From Myrmaecium sp. VS I D KN 1 (taxonomy: Eukaryota > Ascomycota > Dothideomycetes > Valsariales > Valsariaceae): DNA of 64,000 nucleotides. Made by a program: the position numbers and the translations under genes. The stretch lies in NCBI GenBank assembly GCA_019775845.1, contig JADQAV010000009.1, positions 806,001 to 870,000 on the forward strand, read 5' to 3'. This document shows positions 12,137-23,615 of the stretch, piece after piece. Position 1 is the stretch's first letter; each line of letters opens with the position of its first letter. The notes beneath the pieces were generated by a model. The model searched no databases. It saw only the letters and a list, made by a program, of their open reading frames with translations, and was not told the DNA's origin.

Positions 12137-13262
12137 TGAAGAACTACAGCGTCCTCCTCCCAAGTCTGGTTCGGCGTAACCAGCGTCGACGGATACATCA
12201 CGTCGACAGGAGGTTTTATACGATTTGTTCGGTTCTTGCTGCGTAACTTAACGGGCCCGGTTCGCGCTGGATTTTTCTCTTCCACGCGCCGATAACCCGG
12301 GGCCGGGAAATGACATTGGCTGTCTGGCGTTTGCTGGTGCTGGTGCCATGTATTTTTAATGGCTTTACCGGAGTTTTCCTTCATTCCCCTGTTGCGGGAC
12401 GGACGGACAGAACGGTGAGAACAACGGCATGATGTTCTTTCCACGGGCGGTTGTGTATTAGGCCGTGTGTGTTCGCGTTGCGGCGCGCGCGCGTTCTCAA
12501 AGCCGCAACGAGAGGGACACGTCGACGATGGATGTTGTTTTTGCTGCTGACGTCCGGATGTTTGTGTGCCGGGGAAGAAGAAACTCTATTCGATCCTTTT
12601 GCTACAGAAGAGATGTCAGAATTTTACACAGATAGGAACAACAAGATTCCGGCTGGAATATGAGCGGCGAGGCGATCCGCTGTGTATAAGTATCTATAAG
12701 TGTCTTGCTGTGAGGTTCGAGGTGACGTTGCCGTAGGAGTGTGCAGGTTGTGGAGCTGGCTGTCGACACGAGGCGCCTTCCGAGGGTGGCTTCGTGGTGG
12801 GGCAGAACCCCACTCACTCCCGCTGCGCGTCACGGACGGCGACGGCTGGCGGCAATCTACCTCCACATTCACATATCCGGACCTGCTACAAGTACATCTG
12901 CAAGAGTGGGGGGAAATGGAGGGAAGTCCAGACGATAAGGGTACCCCTTCTTATAGCATGGTAAGTGCCTTACTATATGTAGCAATGTAACGAAGCTCTG
13001 GTGATAACTGACCAACCAACCAATTGCAGTGGCATGGAGCACGGAGCGGGGTACCTAGTAGTTACTGTTGTGCACATCTGTACGAGCATGTACTAATTCG
13101 CCACGAATAGATAAGTCGGTGGTTGAGAGGCAGGCGTTGAGTAAGGTAGGAATTGTACGTACGTGACTACAACTTATTCTCTTCCCTACAGTAGTAGGCA
13201 TCCATCTCTCCAACCGATCCATTTCACCTCTCGATATCACCGATCAACTCCTTCCTGTGACA
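12137..13262. other. intergenic stretch, no supported gene
   Basis: Contains the 3' flank of the DUF6699-like gene and the upstream region of the FAD oxidoreductase. Short open frames here use unusual codons and show no family motif. Confidence 0.5.
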
Positions 13263-15209
13263 ATGTCCTCCTCCTTCACCACCGCTCCCCTTCCCTCCGG
13301 ACCCTACTACCCGCACCCGACGCCCGCCGCGTCCTACTGGCACGAGCGCTCCCTCTCCCCCGCGGCGGCTGTCGGGAGCGATGCGGACGCGCCGCCGGAG
13401 GCCGACTACGTGATCGTGGGCTCCGGCGTGTCGGGTGCAATGCTGGCCTGGAACCTGCTGGCGGGGCTGCGAGCAAAAGGGCAGGACGGCGCGGTGGTCG
13501 TGTTGGAGGCGAGGGAGGCGGTGGGCGGGGCGACGGGGAGGAATGGTGGGTTTATCTTTTCTTCTTCGCCTCGTCAATCCTCAGACAAGTTCCTTTCTCC
13601 AATTGCTGACGAACTCGTTCGAGACGAACAGGAGGCCACACGAAAGCCGGTTCCTATCGGAGTTACCTGGCCAACAAACAGGCCGTCGGGAAAGAGGAGG
13701 CGTTGCGGATCGCCCTGCTCGAAGCCGCCAACATCCGCTGCACCCACGCCTTCGCCGCCCGCCACGGGATCGATTATGATGGCGCCGCCTGCCGGACGCT
13801 CGATTGCATCTACGACCCGGCCACTTGGGAGGACGCGAAGCGCGGGGTGGCTGAGCTTATCCGGGACCTGGAGGAACTTGGGCCGCTGACGACCAAGGAA
13901 GACGACCTCAAGGGCGTCACCGAGGCCGACCGCCGCTTGGCCATGGACTACACCATCCTCTCCCCCGATGTGGCTTGCCAGGAATACGGCGTCGCCCGGC
14001 AAAGCGTCAACCCTGTCCTCGACCGCGACGGGCTCATCAAGGCCACCGATGATGCCGACGATCACCACGCAACCCACGTCGACACCCTCCGCGGCGCTAT
14101 TGCGTACCCCGCCGGCCGCCTATCCGCCTACCGCTTCACCACCGCCGTCCTCGCCCTCCTCCGCGCCACCTACCCGGACCGCTTCGCCCTGCACACCCAC
14201 CACACCGTGACATCTATCACTCCCGCCGCCAGCGGCACGTCCGCCCACCGCCTCCACACATCCCGCGGGACCAGCATCCTCGCCCGCCGCGCCACCATCC
14301 TCGCCACCAACGCCTACACCCCGGCCCTCCTCCCAGCCCTCCGCAATCGCATCGTCCCCCTCCGCGGGCAGATCAGCGCCCTACGACCCGCCGGTCCCCG
14401 CCACCGCGTGCCCCCGAACGTCACTTTCTCCTTCATGTACGGCACCGGCACCGGCACCGACGCCAACGCCGCAGCAACCCCGCCCTCCTCTTCCACAGGC
14501 TTCGGCGGACCACGCCTCAGCCGTGCCGGGCGCGGGTACGAGTACATGATCCCGCGACCCCGGCGGCCGACAGATGAGAGCGACGACAACATGCACGTCA
14601 TCATCGGCGGCGGCTTGGGGCGGCAGCCGGGCGGGCTGACGGGGGTGCCGGGCGGCGCGGGCCCGGCCCCTGAGTGGAACACCGTCGACGACGGCGCGGT
14701 GAACGAGCGGATCGGGCGGTATCTGCGGGAGGCTGCGCCGGCGTACTTTGGTCCGGCGACGTGGGGGGATGGGGAGGAGATGCGGCAGCCGGTCGTCAAG
14801 GAATGGACGGGTATCATGGGCGTCACGGCGGATGGGCTGCCGTTCGTAGGGGCGGTGGAGGAGGAAGGAGGTAAAGGTGGATTGTGGGTGCAGGCGGGCT
14901 TCAACGGGAGCGGTACGTTCATTATTCCCAAGAGAAGGGCGGGGGGCAGGACAACGACGGTTGTCCCACCTCTTTTGCCCCCTTTCCGCCCGCCCCCTTA
15001 TTAGTGGGTTGTAAATGTTTGTAGACGTGTGACACTGTGCTGACGTTGCAAACATACGAGCAGGGATGGTGCTGTGCCTCAAATGCGCCGAGGCCCTCGC
15101 GCACCGGGTGCTGGGTGGCAGCGACGACGACCTTGCCTGGTTCCCGCGGAGCTTTCTGCTCACGAAGGAGCGGCTGGACGCGGGGGTCGAGGGCAAGACG
15201 GATTTCTAG
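13263..15209 (+). CDS. FAD-dependent oxidoreductase (DAO family)
   Basis: Exons are 13263-13545, 13632-14912 and 15064-15209; all junctions split a Gly codon and keep the frame (NGGHTKAGSYRSY; NGSG/GMVLCLKC). The N-terminal dinucleotide fold is clear: DYVIVGSGVSGAMLAWNLL (GxGxxG) and VVVLEAREAVGGATGRNGGHT, the FAD-binding opening of the D-amino-acid-oxidase/glycine-oxidase superfamily. The C-terminal half has the substrate-domain landmarks VPLRGQISAL, EYMIPRP, HVIIGGG, KEWTGIMGVTADGLPFVG and the second FAD contact QAGFNGSGM. Total ~569 aa. Fungal members oxidise amines, amino acids or glutamyl-polyamine substrates; the substrate here cannot be read from sequence. A low-complexity insert with GTGTDANAAATPP lies mid-protein. 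Confidence 0.9.
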
Positions 15210-15768
15210 GCGTGTTGGAGTGAGTGAGAGGAGGGAAAAAGGGGGAAGAGAGCACGAAAGGCAGACCCGGCACGATGCAGGGTAGCTCCTCTTCTGTTTT
15301 GGGTGATTTATCATGCCGGGTACGCATGGTCGCCAGTGATAGTAACAACTGGCGGAGCATCTCCCTTTTTTTCCTCTCGTGACCCAAAGTAGTCCTCTGC
15401 TCATGCGTCGTGACACAACTGGTTGATTGAACGTTAGGTGCGTCGGGGGACAGATCCCTTGTCAAACAAATCGCAAGCGATAGCCTGCGGAGTAAGTGTT
15501 GTGAATACATGTCCTGCGAGTATACACTCGAAAGGTGGAAAGGGAAAAATGTTGTTTTGCCGTTCCCGGAACACCAAATCTTGTTGTAATTGCCCATCGG
15601 GTGTGTGCGTGCCTCGCCGTACGCATAGAAATTTGTGGATGTAGCATTGATGGACTTTTTTGCACATTTGGCTGTGTATGACTCCAAGCTATACCCACAC
15701 CTGATTCCCTGATGCAATAGGCGCTCATAACCCGTAACGAAGAAAACCGACAATACCCAACCCGACGC
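15210..15768. other. convergent 3' intergenic gap
   Basis: Lies between the 3' ends of the FAD oxidoreductase (+) and L9 (-). No supported gene; it should contain both 3' UTRs. Confidence 0.5.
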
Positions 15769-16611
15769 TTACTCCTCGATGACGTTGCCGCGCTCGGAAA
15801 CGTACAGACCGTCCAAGAACTACATCGCAGTCAGCACAAAATTACCAAGACCAATGGCGATGACGGCAGGGGGACGCTTCTCTACTCACCTTACGGATAT
15901 CCTTGTTCCTCACTCTGCAGATCTGCTGGATGTCGGCAGCAGACTGGGAGACGTTCTCCAGGGAGTTACCGGTGAGCTGGAGCTCATCCTTGACGTTCTT
16001 GGAGGCCTCGACATCGACACCGGGCTGCATGGTCACACGGCGAACGAGCTTCTCGCCGACGAAGTTACTGCCCAAGAAATCAGCCCAAATCCCCCTCCAA
16101 TTTCTCATGCCACCATAGCATTTCCCAGAATCCCACGTACCGGATCTCAACCTCGTACAGGCCAGTCTCGCTGTTCTTCTCGACGTTGACGTTGATGGGA
16201 AAATGGGCGTAGACGTAGCGCATCTTGTACTTGAAGCCCTTGGTGACACCAATGATCATGTTGTTGATAATGGTGCGGACGGTGCGGAGGGTAGCGACAT
16301 TCTTGCGGTTGCCGTGGTGGAGCTCGATGTTGATGACCTCCTTCTTGGGGCGGCTGAAGGAGACGGCGAGGTGACCGAGGTTCTTGGTGAGCTTGCCTGC
16401 AGTCAATTGTGAGCAGGCCTGTCCCGGTGCGAATCCACGGTGGTGTCCTCCATACCTCGCGGGCCCTCGACGGTCACAATCCTCGTCTTGATGGTGACCT
16501 TGACTGCGAAACTGTTAGCCGGAACCGCTCGCGCACGGCTGGTGCAGTTTCTGTGTAGTACGTACCACCCTCGGGGATGGTGAGGGACTCCTGGGAGTGA
16601 ATGTACTTCAT
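15769..16611 (-). CDS. RPL9: 60S ribosomal protein L9 (uL6)
   Basis: Five exons on the minus strand (16611-16566, 16503-16456, 16396-16141, 16067-15890, 15819-15769) encode 192 aa, the normal length for eukaryotic L9. The protein opens [21 protein letters not shown] and contains [48 protein letters not shown] and the closing [17 protein letters not shown], all hallmark L9 segments. It is a component of the large ribosomal subunit near the sarcin-ricin loop and stalk base. The first two exons are very short (46 and 48 bases), as is common in fungal ribosomal-protein genes. It lies in tandem downstream of the glutaredoxin gene on the same strand, with its own ~600-base upstream region. Confidence 0.97.
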
Positions 16612-17222
16612 CTTGTCGGGTGGTCGGGTTGATCGAGGTTGTCGTCGGTGTGTCGCTGGGAGTCGCCTTGAGATTGTGGTGTTGAGAGTCGGCTGGAGAA
16701 TTTCGAGTGTGGGTGCCAAGGCTCCGATTACCGATTTTGCACCAAGCTAAGCCGGTTCCGGCTTCTAGATGCCCTAACCTTCAGGCGTCAACGATTTACG
16801 CCCTTCCCCACCCTCCAATTTCCTTTCCTCACCTGCCGTTGTCCGTAACAGCCCTTTCACTTCACCACTCTTGTTGTACGACACAATCCCTTCGCATTTT
16901 ATCACCTTCACCATATGTTGCCAGTGCTGCTGTCGCGCGATCGTATTCTCTATTGCAAGGACTAAAATCCCTGGAAAAGACGATCGATTTCCCGATGCAG
17001 TCAATCGCATCCAATCAACGCCTGGAACGCCTTATGACCACCGACCGAACCCGTTCCTGGTATCATCTTCGAAGACCAAACGAGTCTGAACTACCTAATG
17101 CCCAAAGATGTAGGGGAACCTAGACGTGAGGCACGCGCCAGTCGCACTCTGGGCACTTGCGATCCGCCATGCCATGCGATAACCCATGCAATACCATGCC
17201 CGCTTCCTCATTTCCATCTGAT
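16612..17222. other. upstream region of RPL9 and 3' flank of the glutaredoxin gene
   Basis: No supported gene. Pyrimidine-rich next to the L9 start on the coding strand. Open frames present are short and non-conserved. Confidence 0.5.
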
Positions 17223-18102
17223 TCATGCTTCGTCATTAGATACTCGGGCTTCTGTGATCCGTTTGCCTCCCAGCTCCGTGACTGCCTTTATGAGGTTGTT
17301 CCTATCGTGGAGAGCCTCGATGTCATCACCACCGCCAATACTCTTCCCATTGATGAGCACGTTTGGCACCGTCCGTCTCCCGGTGTTGTCCCCGAGTAAT
17401 TTCTGGAGTGCTGAGCCGAGAGGATGCTGGTCCAGCTCGACCACGTACGGAGCAGGGCTGATCTTGTATACGTCCAGCAGAATATGCTTAGCCTTCTTCG
17501 AGTACGGGCAGTAGGACTTGGAGAAGATGATTACTGTGAAGTCATTAGCCACGCGATCCGCGACAACAGCCCCGTCGTACGGCGCAACACTTACTGGGGC
17601 TCTTCTTGAGGATGGCGTTGAGCTCCACCTCTACTTCATGTTCCTCTGGCGTTTCCGGCTTCCTATCCTTTTCCCTCTCACGCTGTTGATCTGGCCGACC
17701 TCCCGTATACGCCACGCCGAGAGGTTTATCCTCGTCCCCAGATGACTGCTTGATCATAACGCGCCCGGCAACACTCTTTTCGCCTGTGTTCTCCCCATGA
17801 ACGCCTTGTTCAAACTTCTGCGCTTTCTCGTCGGCGAGGTTTTTGGCGGCCTTCTCAGCGGCTCTTAAACGCTCTTGCATGCTGCTCTTATCCTCCGGGG
17901 TCAGCTTCGTCGGAGCTTCGCTGTCGGCTGCGGCTCTCGCCTCTGCCGCAACGTCGTCGGCTTTCTGGCGCAAAGCGGCCTCTGTTTGCGTATAAAATGA
18001 AGAGTCGCGAGTCTGTCGGGCAGCGGAAGTGTAGTACATTGCGACCATAACAATGAGGAGTACCGCGAGAAAGAAGAACTTGACCCGCCGTTGTGAAGGC
18101 AT
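17223..18102 (-). CDS. membrane-anchored glutaredoxin (Grx6/Grx7 type)
   Basis: Exons 18102-17595 and 17533-17223 give 272 aa; the join reads ILKKSP-I-IIFSKSYCPYSKKAK. The start is the first ATG in frame. It leads into a signal-anchor (RRVKFFFLAVLLIVMVAMYY), then an Ala/Glu/Lys-rich, probably helical, lumenal stem of ~140 residues. The C-terminal thioredoxin-fold domain has the active site CPYS, the cis-Pro segment TVPNVLINGKSIGGGDD and the closing helix. CPYS with an N-terminal anchor is what yeast Grx7 shows, where Grx6 and Grx7 work in the early secretory pathway; Golgi or ER location is inferred from that. It reduces or transfers glutathione on thiols using glutathione. The frame stays open upstream of the ATG but without another ATG. 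Confidence 0.9.
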
Positions 18103-20237
18103 CGTAATGGTGAACTTGAGCGCGGGATCGGCTGGATAGCAAGAAGAAAGGAAGGAGCGAAGGGATATGTGAGCGGTATTCTCGGTATTCGCAATGTTCG
18201 CGGCGTTAGCAGCCTCAAACGCCCCGATAGAAGCTGTCACGGTGAAGTTGTGGATAGTTATGTCGCGGATCGCCAATGCACCGTTGTAAGGGGGGATCCG
18301 GAGATCAACGTCGGGGCTGCAGAGCGATAAACTGCGCAGACTAGAAGGACGCTGCTTGTGCAGCTGGACTCGACCTTAGGGAAATGAGAAGAGGAGGCGC
18401 AGGAGGGAATTGGTAAGAGGATGTAGGCTAAAAGTGAATTAACGTAGCATCAATGAGCTACGGACACGGAGCACACAGGCGGGCTGCGGAGAAGGGGCTC
18501 CCGGCTGCCCGAGGCCGGCGGATTGCTAACAAAAATCCGGGGTCGTCTATCTGCCTGGGCTCCACTTCCTGCATCGCATCTGCAAGATGATCGTTTGCTC
18601 ATTCCTTGACTCCGGCTTAAGGTCTTTCTGTCAGACTCCAAAGTCCTAAGATACACAGCTACTATATGCTTGACGATTATCTTCGGGACTTGCCTATTCT
18701 ATCTTTTCACCATCACGGACTCCAACTAACGTGAAGTCTTCCCGGTTATTTACGCGCAACGATAATATTTCTCGGAACCACGTCCTCGAGGACCTTCTGG
18801 GGTACAAGGATCGTCTTTGGGCTGTCCAAGCTCGTTTTCCCTCCTCGCATATGATCTTAACAACATGAAGATGCAACTCATCCAGAATCATCACCTAATT
18901 GAAAGGGTGCGTCTTTCTTCTTGGTCAAGCCAAACCATTCAGACGAGGTCATTGCCTGGCGACGTCACAGTTCAAGGCGTTCGCCCTTCTACTCTAATGA
19001 TCGTATTCGGACCGGCTGGGCACGCTTGAACTCTGTCATCCTCCCCACGAGGAGCTGTCTACATATCTTGTTGACTCGATAACGTACGTCGACCTCGAAA
19101 TCAGGTACCAATCCCTACGCTAAAGGATTCTGGCAGTTTGAGATACCTTCAGGCATCTACATAAGCTACAGAAAGGGGACTTCAACAACCCTTTTGAAGT
19201 TCCAAGGATACCCTATTCACGCCTGTAAGCAACATGAGCATACATAAGATTATATTCAAGCAATGGTCTCCCACTTTGATTCTACCTTATCATCACAATT
19301 CACTCAAGAAGACCCGACCCCGCGATTGCATCCGCAACGGCCGGCTTGCCCGTTCTCTAGCATCCGACACTCCATGATGGACGCAGGCGCCACCAAGAGT
19401 CTACGACCCTGAAAAGTCGTGCGCGATTAATCTACAACCAGGACCAGCACTCGGTTGCCAGGAATGCCCTGCTGTCGAACTCGACCTGGCCTTGCACAGC
19501 CCCAGACAGCCCAACCCTCCCATGTGGGAACTCGTTGAGGAGGGTGGTGGAGAGCTTCGTTCACCCGCCGCTTCCTCAAACATTGGACACTGGCAACTAA
19601 AAGATTAGTAGTCGAACTGTTCTAGCGCTTGTCCTCATGGCGGGGGTAAGTCTCAGCACTTATCGTTCGTGGTGAGGAGCCATCGACTGCGGTAGATTTC
19701 AAGTGTTATGCGCGATTTTCGCACCCGCTGTTGACGACGAGATGATCAGATCGACCGGACGTGAACAGCTTGAGCAGCTGTGCGAGTCCTGCCTCCGAGC
19801 CGTCCTGCTATACCCACGTCCGGGCTTCAGCTTTCTAGGGGCTGCTCTGGAATGCTCCGCGTAGATCCACGCAGCTATGGGGAAGATTTATACTACACAG
19901 CCTTGCACGGTTCCTAAATCTTACAAGCCCGCCGGTTTGCATTGCCTCAGTCAGACTATGGTTTACGCACTTGGGGCGCTTTTGAGCTTCTCCAGACTTC
20001 TCCTCTCCGATAAGCAAGGCTATCCAACTGCAACACTGGCCTTTAGCATGTGCTGGCTGCTCGCAAACTTTGCCGCCCCCTCAGCATGCTCTCATAAAGT
20101 CTCCATGCCTCCCCCCCTAGGTCACAATGATAAGTTTCTTGTTTGGCATAAACTTCACTCTGTCTTCTCATTTTTGAGTCTCTTTGTTGCCAATTAGTTC
20201 ATTCAAACTTCGTGCATCACTTTGAACACGCTTACCA
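18103..20237. other. 2.1 kb gene-poor stretch between divergent genes
   Basis: I see no supported gene. Base composition is lower in GC than the flanking genes. Open frames are short and lack splice support or family motifs. It would hold the promoters of the glutaredoxin gene (-) and the potassium transporter gene (+), and possibly an old, unrecognisable relic. Confidence 0.45.
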
Positions 20238-23200
20238 ATGGCTAACGAAGCTCTCGTCCCTTCTGGCATCCATCTCAACCATATCGCCGGACAAACGTCA
20301 CCTGGTAGAGCTGTGACAGGAGATGAAGACGTCAGCAGTCACGATGTGCCTGCAGCGACTGATAGGAAAGCAGCAGACAGTGAATGCGTCCTCGTAGACG
20401 AGCCGGATAGCATTCATCCAGGAGACTTCAAGTGCAAGCAGGTGGCTCAAACCCATCAACTCAAAGGAGTTGCGTACTCTTCATGCTGACTTAGGTTCGC
20501 GACTGCCTAGAAATTTGGAGGGCGCGTCCTGCTTTGGTATGTGAGCTTTTTGTCTCTCAACCTTTGTAGTACATACCTGATCACTAATGCGGCTGAAGGT
20601 TGGCATACCAATCCACAGGCGTGATATACGGTGACATTGGCACATCTCCTCTCTACGTATACTCTTCGACCTTTGCGAAGGAGCCCTCCTACGACGATCT
20701 TCTCGGCGCACTCTCGCTTATTATTTGGTCCATCACCCTGATCGTGACAATTAAGTATGTTCTTATCGTCCTCTGTGCAGACGACGAAGGTGAAGGGGGG
20801 ACTTTCGCCATCTACAGCTTGTTGAGCCGTTATGTAAGCGCCTAGTTTCCCGTGGAGTGAACTCGATTTCTAACATACGGGGAAGTGTTGCATAGCCAAG
20901 CGCGATCCTAAGGAGGACAAGATCGTGAAGATGGAGAGATACTTGGACACCAATATGAGACCTGCCAATCGTGGCGTGCGGAACTTCCTTGAGCAAAACA
21001 TGACCGCTCACTTCCTCCTCAAGGCTTTGGCTGTCTTTGGTGTCGCCCTGATCCTTGCCGATTCCATCTTGACGCCAGCCCAGAGTGTTCTGGGGGCTAT
21101 ACAAGGTGAGACAGCAACCCAAGACTTGATTACCTCCAGAGACTGAACATGGATCTATCAGGGCTCAAAGTGATCAAGGCGGACATGGAAACGGGCACCA
21201 TAGTTGGCATCTCATGCGCCATCATCGTCTCGCTTTTCTCACTCCAACCTCTTGGTATATTCAAGATCGGGAGCGTGTTTGCTCCTATCGTTGTTACTTG
21301 GCTCTTGTTCAATGCCAGTTTCGGCATCTATGTCAGCTTCCCCATAAGTGCTTTGTTGGAATGGCACCGCTAATCGTGATGCAGAACTTGGTCAAGCACG
21401 ATCATTCGGTGCTAAAAGCCTTCTCGCCCTATTTCGCTGGAAGCTACTTTGTGCGAAACAAGAAGGATGGATGGCTTTCCCTTGGTGGCATACTGTTATG
21501 CTTCACAGGTGGGTTATGCAACATCTGTGCGATTTATGTTCCCTGTTATTGATCTAGATATCCATTAGGTGTTGAAGCTCTCTTCGCCGATCTGGGTGCT
21601 TTCTCAAGGAGGTAACAGATTTTGGATCTAAGCTCTGCCTCGTGGGCTCGTTCTGACCAAGTGCAGAGCGATTCAGATATCTTGGCTCGGATTTACCTAT
21701 CCTTGCCTGCTACTCACGTACGTCGGCCAAGCGGCGTACATATCGCGCGAGCCGTCCGCTTATGCAAATCCTTTCTTCAATACCGTGCCTCCGAGAATGT
21801 TCTACCCTTCACTAATCATCAGCATCCTGGCTGCCATCGTAGCTTCTCAAGCGATGATTACCAGCACATTCCAGCTTCTGTCGCAAGTCATGCATATGAG
21901 CTACTTTCCACAGCTCAAGACGGTGCATACCTCTGATCGTTTCCATGGACAAGTTTACATCCCGTTCGCCAATTGGCTCATCATGGTGGGCACGTTGATA
22001 GTGACAGCGGTATACAACAATGTAAGCAAACGGGATTATTATAAGAACCATGGCATCTCCGGATTTGCCGCCGCTCCATTGACGTACATCGAATAACACA
22101 GGGCATAGACTACCCGCCTGGGACATGCCTACGGCGTGTGCGTTATCCTTGTCACGTTCATAACGACCTGTCTCGTTACCCTCGTCGCTATCATAGTATG
22201 GCGTCTCCCACTCCTCCTAGTGCTGGCTGTCTGGCTGCCATTCATCACTTTGGACGGTCTTTACCTTTCCTCCGCCGTGACGAAACTACCAGACGGGGCC
22301 TGGTTTACCTTGCTATTAGCGGTCATACTAAGCACTGTGTTCATCCTCTGGCGATATGGCAAGGAACGCCAATGGAAAGCGGAAAGCACTGATTTGATCA
22401 AGGAACTGACGGGATTGGTGACTGTCTCGAAAACCTCAACTGGTGGCATTGAGACTTTTCTAAATGGCAGGGAAGGAGAGAGTATCACCAAGATGAAAGG
22501 CAAGCGCGATCTCTTAGCGAAAACACTTCCAGATTTCTGACCTGGCTGTTCTACATATCCCTCTAGGCCTCGGCATCTTCTTCGACAAAGGCGGCGATGC
22601 AGTGCCCGCCCTGTACGAGGAGTTCCTCCGCAAGTTCGAAGCGCATCCCTCCGTCCGCGTCTTTCTGCACTTCCGGGCGCTGTCCAAGCCCCGGGTCCCA
22701 GCGGAAGAGAAATACAGCGTCCGGCGCACCGTCTTACCGGACACGTACCGACTCGTCATCCGCCACGGGTACAACGACCGCGTCATTACAGCCGATCTTG
22801 GCGAGGTCGTGTACGCCGAGGTGCGTAAGGCACTGTTTCGGGTTTCGCACGCGGATCGATCGTTCCTGTCGGATCCTCTCGCGGATCCGGATCGCATGCC
22901 GGCCGCCTCGTCCGCTAGATGCCGGACGGCAACTCCCAATGCGAGGGCGGGGCCGGGAGAGGGAGGAGAGGAAGAAGCGATGCGGCCTAGCGGGACAGCA
23001 TCTCACCCTCACGTCTCCAACGAGTCGCCCATGACGGGCGCGTCCGCACCGAGCCCAAACAGTAACTGGCCTTCAGCTCCCTCGACCTCTCTATCTCAAG
23101 CCGTCGCCGCACTAGATCGCAGCTATGCTCAAGGAACAGTGTACATTGCGGGACACCCACAGTTGCGGGTCCATCAAGCACCACCGAGCGTATTGAGGGA

Positions 23201-23408
23201 TGGCGGCAGCAGCAGCCGCAAGCGCTACGCACGTCCCCTAGACCGCTGGAGGAGGGCCACTGCCGACCTCGTCAGACCCGGGAAGGTCCTCGAGGCGGCC
23301 GCGTTGGGCATCTTTGTGTGGCTGAGGGAGAATACCAGGGCGAGGATCGCGCAGTGGGATGTGCCGGCGGAGAAGTTGGTGGAGGTAGGCTTTGTGCGGG
23401 ATATTTGA
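20238..23408 (+). CDS. HAK1: HAK/KUP-type potassium transporter
   Basis: Ten exons: 20238-20441, 20511-20536, 20599-20833, 20886-21105, 21162-21331, 21385-21508, 21569-21611, 21667-22021, 22109-22499, 22567-23408; 869 aa. The family signature [20 protein letters not shown] sits at about residues 76-95, followed by [58 protein letters not shown] and YVGQAAYI, and about 12 hydrophobic segments. The cytosolic C-terminal domain begins [21 protein letters not shown]. Family members are plasma-membrane high-affinity K+ uptake systems coupled to protons. One exon is only 26 bases. Intron 9 (22500-22566) has a GC donor. A ~70-residue low-complexity insert lies in the last exon before [11 protein letters not shown]. 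The first intron donor (gtggct) is weak, so that border is the least certain. Confidence 0.92.
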
Positions 23409-23615
23409 GATGTGAAGAGGAGGCGGAGAGTGAAAGTGGAAGCTTCTGCCGAAGGATGGTGGGGATCTGGTGAGCATGAAGGATGTGCTTTGGGGAATGG
23501 CAATTCGCAATGACCAATGAATGGAATTCTCGGGAAGAGTATGACAAACAGATGGGATATAAATATATATGTAGGCGTGCTGTAACAGGACAAGAACTCG
23601 CGCTGAAGCTCTTGT

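Noticed and set aside
18103-18276. N-terminal extension of the glutaredoxin (frame open upstream of the chosen Met)
   Set aside because: No ATG in that extension, and the chosen Met directly precedes the signal-anchor.
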